A stretch of 64,000 nucleotides of DNA, taken from the NCBI RefSeq assembly GCF_016919175.1, contig NZ_JAFFPU010000006.1, positions 62,001-126,000 on the forward strand. Reading direction: 5' to 3'. This document shows, piece after piece, positions 56,299 to 64,000 of this stretch. The DNA comes from Leptospira ainlahdjerensis (GTDB lineage Bacteria > Spirochaetota > Leptospiria > Leptospirales > Leptospiraceae). Each line of letters starts with the position of its first letter. Positions within the stretch are counted from its first letter, which is position 1. The position numbers were made by a program, and so were the translations under genes. Below the pieces are notes generated by a model. It ran no database searches. It was not told the origin of the DNA and was given only the letters and a program-made list of their open reading frames with translations.

Positions 56299-59200
56299 AT
56301 GGAATTTCCGGCAATCATTGATAATAACAACGAAGACTCACAACTTGCAACGGTCCTAAATCGTTTCCTCCTGCCATACGCAAAAAATATTAACGCGGCA
56401 GTCGGATACTTTTATTTTAGCGGTTTTGATTTGATTGCTCCCGGTCTTTTACAGAATCCGAGATTTCAAAACTTAGATTCGATCTTGGAAAACTCAATCC
56501 GAATCATTATGAGTCCTAGGACAGATAAATATACGGCAAAATTACTGAACGCAGGCTATCAGCTGAGTGCCGATGATCAGGTTCGAGATATTATAGGACA
56601 AATTGAATCAGATATTGCAGGCCGAGATTTAACAAACGTAACATTTTTTTTAGAATTATTAAAACGCAAAATTTTAAACATAAAATTGTATACTGAGGAT
56701 TTTTTCCACGCAAAGGCATACTTAGCGGAATTGAGTCTTCAGAACGGAACACATTACCATTCTATCGTAGGTTCTTCTAATTTTAGCGAATCAGGCTTTA
56801 CGGATAATCGAGAACTCAACCTGACGAATTCCGACAAACTTCATTATGATCATCTTCTCAACTGGTTTGAGAAAATTTGGGATTCTTCGACCGTAGACTT
56901 AAATGAGTCTTTAATACAAATCGTTGATGCGGAGCGCAGAGGACGAGCAAATGATCGCCCATCTTCCATCGCACTTTCCCCTTTTGAGCTCTATCTATTT
57001 CTAATTCAACATTACTTAGGCCAACTTACCAAGGATAGATTAGAAAAAACGGATTTATTAGCGGAATTTCAGCAAGTTGGTGCTGAAAACGTATTAGGAA
57101 AGCTTGAAATTTTAGGAGGGGCAATCGTTTCCGATTCTGTGGGTTTAGGTAAAACATTTACTGCAGGAGAAGTGATTCGACGCTTCCGCGAAAAGGAAAA
57201 TCGAGTTCTGATCGTCGCGCCACCTACGCTGATTCCCCAATGGAAAGAAACCTTAGAAACATATTTTAATATTCCAGAATCGGATTCAGTTCAATTTCTT
57301 TCCCAAGGAAAATTAAGCCAAGAAAGGGAGGACGATTTTCAGACTTTTAAAGCAGGGAAAGAATTCGGTCTCATAGTAATAGATGAAGCCCATCGTGCAA
57401 GAAACCGCGATACTTTGTTGTATCAAAATTTACGGAAACTACAGCCTCAAAATTTGTCGCAGAGATCCGCGATCTTATTATTGACAGCAACTCCGTTTAA
57501 CAATTCGATTCGAGACTTACAAAACCTTGTCAATTTATGCACGACCGATGCGAAACTATACGCGGCAGGTTTTAGTCCGAACGCATTTGATAAATTTCAC
57601 GAAAAAATTAAATCCCTAAAGTCCGAGAAAAATATTTCCAGTTTAAGTTCCGATGCTGAATTTCAAAAATCCATTCAAGAAATCAGAAATTTATTAAATG
57701 GAATTATGCTATTGAGAATGCGTTCTTCAATCAAAAAGAATTATAAGAATCTTACAGTTGCAGGAAAAGCATTAGAATTTCAAGACCCTGAGGTAAAAAG
57801 ATTAAACTATTCTTATTTAAGCAATCATCACGATATTTTTAAAGAACTCGGGAGTTTTTTGGAAAAGCTTCATCTTCCTCATATCATCCTTTCCAACCCG
57901 AAGGCCGGAAAAACCCTCTCCTATTTATATGTTCTGCTTCTATATAAACGAATAGAATCCAGTTTATATTCGTTTTATACTTCTTTGCTCAATATTATTC
58001 AGAAGGAAAAAGAGCTCCTTAAAGAATTAGAATCAGGCGATTCGATTGAAGACCTACTTCGAAAATACAATCGATACCGATTACAATCCGAGATCATCGA
58101 GTCCGACGAATCGTCTCCCCTTTTTGAAGACCCGTCCGAATCCGATGAGGAAGAAAATGAGAAAAATTCTACGCTGGAATTTACTGCAGTAGAAGTACGA
58201 TCTTGGATAGAAAATGACATCTTAGAAATTAGTAGCTTCATCGAACGTCATCTGAAACCGCTTCAAAAAGATCCCGAAAAACCGATTAGTTTAGTGGACC
58301 CGAAATTAGGAACTTTTGTCCAAACACTTAAGTCCGCTCGTTTTCGAAAGTGCATGACGTTTACTGAATATAAAGATACGGCAAAATACCTTGAATATCA
58401 TTTAAAAAATACGGAATCCGGTCCAGGTAATTTTAGAATCGAAATGGTTACTTCGGGCGACCCAGAGCTCAAACAAAAATTGTCAAGGTTTGCGCCGCGT
58501 GGACAAAGAGCTGAGATCTCTCCCGAGGACGAATTGGACGTTCTAATCGCTACGGACGTACTTGCAGAAGGTGTAAATCTGCAAGACGCTGATTTATTGG
58601 TTAACTTTGATCTCCCTTGGAATCCTATGAGAATCGTTCAGCGAGTCGGCCGAGTCAATCGTATCGGATCGGAAAATCGAGTCACCGTTTTGAATATGAC
58701 CCCCGATGACGAAGTCTTAAACGGTTTTTTAAAACTCTTGGATATACTATCATCCAAAGTGGAACAAGTTGCAATCCTTCTCGGAAAAGAAATGGCGATC
58801 CTTTCTAGTGAAGACGAACATATCGACGTTCGTGAAATTGGCGAAGAAATCCAAACCATTCGCAACGCAGGTTCCGTAGATGAATTGGAAGACCTATCAC
58901 ACAAGACAAGTGTCTTTAACGGAATCGAAGGAGAGACTGAGGAAGATCATTTCCGCTCTCGATTGCAATTTTCCGCAGTAAAAAATCGGATCCGACCAGA
59001 AGACTTTGATATAATACCCGAAACCAATCAGACTCGCTCTTACTATACGGTTTTTAGCGAAAAACCGAACGCGGCATACGTATTATACGAAATTTTTGGA
59101 CGAAGAGGAAACCATAAAGACCTTCTTTCCAGACATTGGATTCTCTCTTCGCAGGACGAGCTAAAAGAAGAGTTCCCATATCCATTTATTGATGCGACAA

Positions 59201-59736
59201 TTTCATCGAACTCGTCGATGCAAGGTTCAAGAACGATTCAACTCAACGAATTGGAAAACAAGGCAGATCAAGAATTCAATCGGATTTTAGAAGAAAGAAA
59301 GAACAGATTCAAACCGGGCGCCGCCGGAAGGAACCTTAGACAGATCAAAGCGAAAATACAAAGCCTCGTAATAGCGATCATTGATTCTATTTTGAAAAAA
59401 AATGGGCAACAGAGTCTGACATTTCAAGAACAAGATGAAACTTTTATTTCGGAAATGGACCGATTAAAGGGAAACGGACTCGAGATCGTTCAAGAGATAC
59501 GAGACATTTTTGGAAGACATCCCTTTTCTAACGCGCAACTAACGTATCTGCGAAACCAATTTAAAAAAATGGGAATCAATCCGGACATGTCAGTTTCATC
59601 GGTTCAATACAAGGATTTCGCACAAGTATTAGCGGATTTTTATGACAATCATATCATCTCCGAGCCAACGCTCAGAGGTACAATCTATAAACGAGACGAG
59701 ATTATAGGAAAAAGAATTCTTACAATCTTTCTTTAG
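56299..59736 (+). CDS. PLD-nuclease/SNF2-type helicase fusion (putative anti-phage protein)
   Basis: The 1145-residue product begins with a phospholipase D-like domain (residues about 1-200): FFHAKAYL (H137, K139) and VGSSNFSESG, the HxK...GSxN motif of PLD nucleases. An SF2 helicase follows: Walker A SDSVGLGKT (279-286), VIDEAHRARN (361-365), LLTATPFNNS (396-), and in the C-terminal lobe IATDVLAEGVNLQ with QRVGRVNRIGS (about 750-795). A Ser/Glu-rich acidic insert lies near 600-640. Its reading frame ends 6 bases before the methylase gene. The arrangement suggests a DNA-translocating nuclease; the target is inferred, not shown. Confidence 0.9.
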   Translation: MEFPAIIDNNNEDSQLATVLNRFLLPYAKNINAAVGYFYFSGFDLIAPGLLQNPRFQNLDSILENSIRIIMSPRTDKYTAKLLNAGYQLSADDQVRDIIGQIESDIAGRDLTNVTFFLELLKRKILNIKLYTEDFFHAKAYLAELSLQNGTHYHSIVGSSNFSESGFTDNRELNLTNSDKLHYDHLLNWFEKIWDSSTVDLNESLIQIVDAERRGRANDRPSSIALSPFELYLFLIQHYLGQLTKDRLEKTDLLAEFQQVGAENVLGKLEILGGAIVSDSVGLGKTFTAGEVIRRFREKENRVLIVAPPTLIPQWKETLETYFNIPESDSVQFLSQGKLSQEREDDFQTFKAGKEFGLIVIDEAHRARNRDTLLYQNLRKLQPQNLSQRSAILLLTATPFNNSIRDLQNLVNLCTTDAKLYAAGFSPNAFDKFHEKIKSLKSEKNISSLSSDAEFQKSIQEIRNLLNGIMLLRMRSSIKKNYKNLTVAGKALEFQDPEVKRLNYSYLSNHHDIFKELGSFLEKLHLPHIILSNPKAGKTLSYLYVLLLYKRIESSLYSFYTSLLNIIQKEKELLKELESGDSIEDLLRKYNRYRLQSEIIESDESSPLFEDPSESDEEENEKNSTLEFTAVEVRSWIENDILEISSFIERHLKPLQKDPEKPISLVDPKLGTFVQTLKSARFRKCMTFTEYKDTAKYLEYHLKNTESGPGNFRIEMVTSGDPELKQKLSRFAPRGQRAEISPEDELDVLIATDVLAEGVNLQDADLLVNFDLPWNPMRIVQRVGRVNRIGSENRVTVLNMTPDDEVLNGFLKLLDILSSKVEQVAILLGKEMAILSSEDEHIDVREIGEEIQTIRNAGSVDELEDLSHKTSVFNGIEGETEEDHFRSRLQFSAVKNRIRPEDFDIIPETNQTRSYYTVFSEKPNAAYVLYEIFGRRGNHKDLLSRHWILSSQDELKEEFPYPFIDATISSNSSMQGSRTIQLNELENKADQEFNRILEERKNRFKPGAAGRNLRQIKAKIQSLVIAIIDSILKKNGQQSLTFQEQDETFISEMDRLKGNGLEIVQEIRDIFGRHPFSNAQLTYLRNQFKKMGINPDMSVSSVQYKDFAQVLADFYDNHIISEPTLRGTIYKRDEIIGKRILTIFL

Positions 59737-59742
59737 GAGAAC

Positions 59743-62700
59743 ATGAGTAAAATAGATAGGCTGAAAGAAATCTTTCAAAAGGCGAATTCATTAGATAGCG
59801 TACTTACTCTTTTTCAAGAGCTCAAATTTCCAGTTCAAAAAGAAGAAAATTCTCTCATTGTAGAAATGGACGAGAACGGCTTTCTCGAAGTCTGTATTTT
59901 TTCGAATCGGACCGAAATTGAAAAACTAACCGCGCAACATATATATCAGAGAATCGGAATATTAGCGATTTCATCTGACTTTGAGGAATGGATCTTCTTA
60001 AGAAAAGGAATGGAAGATAAGATCCGAATCCAACGTTATAAGGTCAAACGCTCATCCATCCTAGAAACTTCGAATCCGGTCGCTTTACAAAGAATTTCGA
60101 AACTTACTTTTGGGGATCCGTCCAAATTCGAGGACTTGTTCGATAGAAAGGATATTTCCAAAAAATTCTACCAAGAGTTCAACCGTCAGAAAATCGCTTT
60201 GGGTAATTCGATTCACGGAATTACGAACCCGGAAGACAAAAAACTCTATGCACAAATACTTTTAGATCGATTGATCTTTTTGTTCTTTCTACAATCTAAA
60301 AATCTTCTAAACGAAAATCCGAGATACTTTGCGGAAAAATATCGCGAATATTCGAAAAAGAAAAACGCATTTTACGAAACATTCCTAAAGGAATTATTCT
60401 TCAATGCCCTCTGTCGAAAAGAACGAGATCACTCAACGCTGGAGGTTGTCGGACAAACGATCCCTTATCTGAATGGAGGTTTGTTTCTTAAACATGAGTT
60501 GGAGGAACGATATCCTAAGATTCAAGTCGCGAACGAATCCTTTGCCGAAATCTTTCAATTCTTTGAATCCTGGAATTGGAACGTAAATGAAAGATCGGAA
60601 ACGGATGAAGATTCCATCGATCCTTATATCCTCGGTTATATTTTCGAAAATACGTTAGTCGACAACAAATCAGGCGGGGTCTATTATACTCCAGCCTCCC
60701 TCTCGCAATTTCTATCCGACGAAACAATCGAAGGTCATTTGTTCCAGGAGATAAATCGAAAATCCACTTCGGGACCTTATAAAAACACAAAAGAATTTAT
60801 CGAAAAGGCAACCGAGAAGGAATTATTATTCTTTTATCAAGCCTTAAGTACGATTACAGTCTGCGACCCAGCCTGCGGATCGGGGCAATTTTTAGTACAA
60901 GCCTTACATTCTCTCTCATCTTATCACTCCCAATTGGCAGAGAGGATTCGGAAGGAGGATTGGGAAGAACTCAAAGAATTTATACAAAGAGATTATTCCC
61001 TCGAAAAGAATCCGATCTATGGAATCCGTCGTCATATCGCGGCAAAAAATTTATACGGCGTGGACATTCTACCCGAAGCCGCGGAAATCACAAAGCTGCG
61101 ACTCTTCTTGGCAATGGTGGAAGGAATCGGGAACAGTTCGGATTCCCTGGAACCACTCCCCAATATCGACTTTCACATTCGGAGTGGAAACTCCCTCACC
61201 GGTTTTCTTTTTTTACCGGAAGATTTTTTCAAGGCGCTTTCCGAGACCCAATCCGGCGCCAAACGAAAAAAAGATTCCGCTTTTGAAGGAATTTTGGATT
61301 TCGGAGACGCGGAGAGCAAGATGCTCAAAAAAGATAAACTCGTCAGCCGTTATACGAACGAACCGAATCCGGAAAAAGCACTGCAACTCCGAAAAGAAAT
61401 CCGAGAAATCGATTTAGAATTACAGAATATACTCAATCAACGACTGGAACAAAAGATGTCGGAATGGAAGGTTCGACCGAAAAAGAAAATCGATTTTATC
61501 GATGAAAAAAAAGATCTCAAAGCAAAGGAAATTCTCAATCGATTTGTTCTGAAATCCGAGGATACAAAACCATTTCACTACGGCATGGAATTCTCGACCA
61601 TTCTCCATCCATCCAAACCGAACCTGCCCGGATTTGATATCGTATTGATGAACCCCCCTTGGGAGGTTTGGAAACCGAATTCACAGGAATTCTTCGAAGA
61701 ATTGATCCCGCAATTTCGTGCATTGGATAAAAACGAGGCGCGTAAAGCCGTCTCCAGTCTGTTTCAACAAAAACCTAAGATCAAAGAAGAATGGCTCCGC
61801 TACTGCGCTCAATTGACTTCCACAGCGGAATTTTTTCGCAACTCCGAATTTTTTCCCCATCGCGGAAGCGGAGATGTCAACCTCTACAAGCTCTTTTTGG
61901 AGCGTGGTTGGAATCTTCTCAAAGAAGGAGGCTCTTTGGGAATTGTAATCCCAGCGGGATTGTATTCTGATCTGGGTTCCAAGGACTTACGAAAGATGCT
62001 CTTCCAGGAAGGGAAAATTCAATTCCTCTATGGGTTTGAGAATTCAAAAGCGTTATTCGACAACGTTCATCGAAGTTTTAAATTTCTCCTTCTTTCGGCG
62101 AACAAACAGACCGATTCTCCCGGGCTGTTTGTGCCGGCGACGTTTATGCTCCATACGGAATCGGACCTTTTATCGGTTCACGAGACCAACCAGAAAAGGC
62201 AACAGAACCTTTCGAATGGACTCGCTTCCGATCCGTCTTTGGACCAGCGCTTTTTAAATCTTCCGATCGAATTGATCACCCGCTTGAGTCCGGATTCCTG
62301 GAGTCTAATGGAATTCAAATCGGATACGGATATCGGCATCGTAGAAAAAATGGCGAGGTATCCGCGTCTCGCAGAAGAATTGGAAGGAACCTGGAATGTG
62401 AAATTATCCAGAGAGTTTGATATGACAAATGACTCTCATCTCTTTTTTACACAAGAGGATTTGAAAAAGCAAGGTGCCCAATACGATCCGGAAACGATGA
62501 TCTGGAAAAAGGGAAAGGAAGAATGGTGGCCTTTGTATGAAGGGCGCATGGTGACTCAGTATGACCATCGAGCCGCAAGTTATGTAAGTGGATCGCAACG
62601 ATCCGCAGTTTGGAATTATTGCGATTACCCTAAATTGGATATAATAAATCCACATTATTGGATTGTTCCGCAGGAAAAGGGTAAAATCGGATATAAGATT

Positions 62701-63276
62701 TACATATGCGATGTCACGGCCTCTTCCAATAAAAGAACCGGATTAGCTACAATTGTAAAAAGAAACCAGTCTTCTGGAAATTCACTTTCAATTATCGATT
62801 GTGATCACCCGCAAATTAACTTGTTGCTAACTGCGTTTATTAATAGTTTTTCTCTGGATTTTTATGTGAGATTGCGAATTCCAGGTAATCATTATAACCA
62901 AGCAGTTATTTTTGATCTTCCCACTCCGCGATTTCTAATTGAAGACTCAATAATTCGCAAAGGAAATCGCATACAAGCCTCACAACATTACTTAGCATTC
63001 CAAAATAAATTAATCCAATCTACTGCCCAGCTTATCTGTACTACTCCTGCTTTCGACGAACTCCTCCAAGAAGTTTTCGGACCTCAAGCGAACTACAAAA
63101 CTCACGGTGTCACGGATCCGGTGCAAAGACAAATTCTCAAAAACCAAATCGATGCGATGGTCGCGAAAATTTACGATTTGGAAGAAGCGGAGTTGAAACA
63201 TATCCTTTCTACGTTTCCGCTGGTGGAGGAAGAAATCAAGGAAGGCGTTTTAGAGGAATGGAGAAAGTTGGGATAG
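59743..63276 (+). CDS. N6-adenine DNA methyltransferase with specificity region (Eco57I/type IIG-like)
   Basis: The 1177-residue product has an N-terminal region like type I/IIG enzymes without a clear PD-ExK site, then methylase motif I VCDPACGSGQFLVQ (near residue 375) and the catalytic IVLMNPPWEVW (near 640), marking N6-adenine methylation. About 260 residues, including a charged insert, lie between them. The C-terminal half has the TaqI-type specificity landmarks WPLYEGRMVTQYDH and LRIPGNHYNQAVIFDLPTPRF. A TAGGAG site stands in front of the ATG. With the preceding helicase-nuclease it forms a restriction-like pair. Confidence 0.9.
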   Translation: MSKIDRLKEIFQKANSLDSVLTLFQELKFPVQKEENSLIVEMDENGFLEVCIFSNRTEIEKLTAQHIYQRIGILAISSDFEEWIFLRKGMEDKIRIQRYKVKRSSILETSNPVALQRISKLTFGDPSKFEDLFDRKDISKKFYQEFNRQKIALGNSIHGITNPEDKKLYAQILLDRLIFLFFLQSKNLLNENPRYFAEKYREYSKKKNAFYETFLKELFFNALCRKERDHSTLEVVGQTIPYLNGGLFLKHELEERYPKIQVANESFAEIFQFFESWNWNVNERSETDEDSIDPYILGYIFENTLVDNKSGGVYYTPASLSQFLSDETIEGHLFQEINRKSTSGPYKNTKEFIEKATEKELLFFYQALSTITVCDPACGSGQFLVQALHSLSSYHSQLAERIRKEDWEELKEFIQRDYSLEKNPIYGIRRHIAAKNLYGVDILPEAAEITKLRLFLAMVEGIGNSSDSLEPLPNIDFHIRSGNSLTGFLFLPEDFFKALSETQSGAKRKKDSAFEGILDFGDAESKMLKKDKLVSRYTNEPNPEKALQLRKEIREIDLELQNILNQRLEQKMSEWKVRPKKKIDFIDEKKDLKAKEILNRFVLKSEDTKPFHYGMEFSTILHPSKPNLPGFDIVLMNPPWEVWKPNSQEFFEELIPQFRALDKNEARKAVSSLFQQKPKIKEEWLRYCAQLTSTAEFFRNSEFFPHRGSGDVNLYKLFLERGWNLLKEGGSLGIVIPAGLYSDLGSKDLRKMLFQEGKIQFLYGFENSKALFDNVHRSFKFLLLSANKQTDSPGLFVPATFMLHTESDLLSVHETNQKRQQNLSNGLASDPSLDQRFLNLPIELITRLSPDSWSLMEFKSDTDIGIVEKMARYPRLAEELEGTWNVKLSREFDMTNDSHLFFTQEDLKKQGAQYDPETMIWKKGKEEWWPLYEGRMVTQYDHRAASYVSGSQRSAVWNYCDYPKLDIINPHYWIVPQEKGKIGYKIYICDVTASSNKRTGLATIVKRNQSSGNSLSIIDCDHPQINLLLTAFINSFSLDFYVRLRIPGNHYNQAVIFDLPTPRFLIEDSIIRKGNRIQASQHYLAFQNKLIQSTAQLICTTPAFDELLQEVFGPQANYKTHGVTDPVQRQILKNQIDAMVAKIYDLEEAELKHILSTFPLVEEEIKEGVLEEWRKLG

Positions 63277-63279
63277 GAG

Positions 63280-64000
63280 ATGACGATTAAGGATTTACAC
63301 AAGAATCCTTTTGGAGATTCCACACTCACAAAGTTAATTCTATATCGAAATTATTTAGAAGTATGGTTACCTACATTCATCATGCAGGATCAATTTCGAA
63401 CCATTCAAATCTTCGATTTTTTTGCGGGTCCGGGCTTCGATACTTCACAGCGACCCGGAAGTCCTATTCTAACCTTAGAAACGATTCTACGATTTAAAAA
63501 CGAGTTGGATCAAAAACCAACTCATACCATTCTCTATTTAAATGAATACAAGAATTCAAAATTCGATTCTTTAAAAAAGAATGTATCCGAATTTTTAAAA
63601 AATCATAAAGAATTGGATCCGTATCTGACCGTGAAATTTTCTAGCGAGGATTTTGAAAATTCTTATATAAAAGTTCGCGATCAGTTTGAGAATGGCTTTC
63701 CCTCTCTGCTTTTCCTAGATCAAAATGGTATTAAATTCGTTTCTGAGTCTCGATTTCAGGAAATCATTCGCTTTGAAAGGACTGATTTTCTTTTCTTTAT
63801 TTCTTCAGCGCATTTATATCGCTTCAGCGAGCATGATTCATTTCTCAAACATTTGAATATATCTCAGGAAGATTTAGAAAATTCTCCTTACAGAACCTTT
63901 CATAGAACTGTAGTTGATCATTTTAGAAAATTGATACCAGCAAATTCCAAGTTTAAAATATTTCCATTTTCACTTAAAAAAGGTCCGAATATTCACGGCC
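63280..64000 (+). CDS. TcmP-like three-Cys-motif partner protein, 3' end outside window
   Basis: ATG 63280 lies 3 bases behind the methylase stop, with TAGGAG overlapping it, so the gene is co-transcribed and probably coupled. The visible 240 residues match the TcmP family: KLILYRNYLEVWLPTF, then IQIFDFFAGPGFD with RPGSPI, a conserved loop, and LLFLDQNGIKFVS. TcmP proteins are known as partners of a three-Cys-motif gene in mobile and defence contexts; the biochemical activity is unclear. The gene runs beyond the window, so the next gene is not seen. Confidence 0.82.
   Translation, partial: MTIKDLHKNPFGDSTLTKLILYRNYLEVWLPTFIMQDQFRTIQIFDFFAGPGFDTSQRPGSPILTLETILRFKNELDQKPTHTILYLNEYKNSKFDSLKKNVSEFLKNHKELDPYLTVKFSSEDFENSYIKVRDQFENGFPSLLFLDQNGIKFVSESRFQEIIRFERTDFLFFISSAHLYRFSEHDSFLKHLNISQEDLENSPYRTFHRTVVDHFRKLIPANSKFKIFPFSLKKGPNIHG

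Noticed and set aside
56299..63276. Canonical DISARM or a type I restriction system
   Set aside because: No DrmA/DrmB-like protein, HsdS or HsdR is present in the window; the PLD-helicase fusion and single methylase do not match those complete sets.

Overview
The window is a chromosomal segment of a spirochaete, almost certainly Leptospira. Supporting signs are moderately AT-rich DNA rich in AAA/TTC/GAA codons, many small lipoproteins with relaxed spirochaetal lipoboxes (an uncharged stretch ending in N-C, Q-C or G-C), SpoIIE-type phosphatases with large membrane sensor halves, a HisKA_2 histidine kinase, RecBCD with RecQ, and dispersed intergenic repeats built on a GGAACTCC core and on a TTTGGGC-hairpin-TCGGGCT unit. 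The species cannot be fixed from the sequence alone. No tRNA, rRNA, CRISPR array, insertion sequence or origin was recognised.

Left part (1-17.4 kb). The window opens inside a membrane polyferredoxin gene. An array of three related small lipoproteins and a cupin lipoprotein follow. A minus-strand phospholipid cluster comes next (cdsA, diacylglycerol-kinase-like, CDP-alcohol phosphatidyltransferase), then a fatty-acid desaturase, a crotonase, a membrane histidine kinase and thiM. A cysteine-rich repeat protein, a Ste24-like protease, a split proline catabolism pair (PRODH and P5CDH), a SpoIIE phosphatase, a methyltransferase and a hotdog thioesterase complete this part.

Middle (17.5-27.9 kb). 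An ArsR-type regulator with palindromic operators leads a run of DoxX, five SRPBCC proteins (four with the same AHSA1-type signature), a RibD/DHFR-like reductase, a 14-TM MFS exporter and a second DoxX protein. A sixth SRPBCC protein, a lipoprotein and RecQ lie on the minus strand. From 28.0 to 36.5 kb, recC-recB-recD form a tight operon whose genes overlap at ATGA.

Right-centre (36.5-54.8 kb). This holds a 7TM-DISM/PAS/SpoIIE phosphatase, an ABC exporter pair and a 3-ketodihydrosphingosine-reductase-like SDR. A MerR regulator is divergent to a SnoaL-like gene across two palindromes. An FMO-like monooxygenase is divergent to a TetR gene, followed by an AhpD-like protein, an ABC-F ATPase, a third DoxX protein, a lipoprotein and a winged-helix methyltransferase. 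An SDR-DUF1326-DUF2182 operon is divergent to a second TetR gene across three related palindromes.

Right end (54.9-64 kb). A lipoprotein gene is broken by two single-base losses in homopolymers, and a 20-codon relic of a TetR gene tail lies beyond it. Then comes the most interesting unit: a co-directional, tightly packed cassette of a PLD-nuclease/SNF2 helicase (1145 aa), an N6-adenine DNA methylase with a specificity region (1177 aa) and a TcmP-like protein that runs off the window. This looks like an anti-phage restriction-modification-like system, sitting next to decayed genes as expected at an accessory-island edge.
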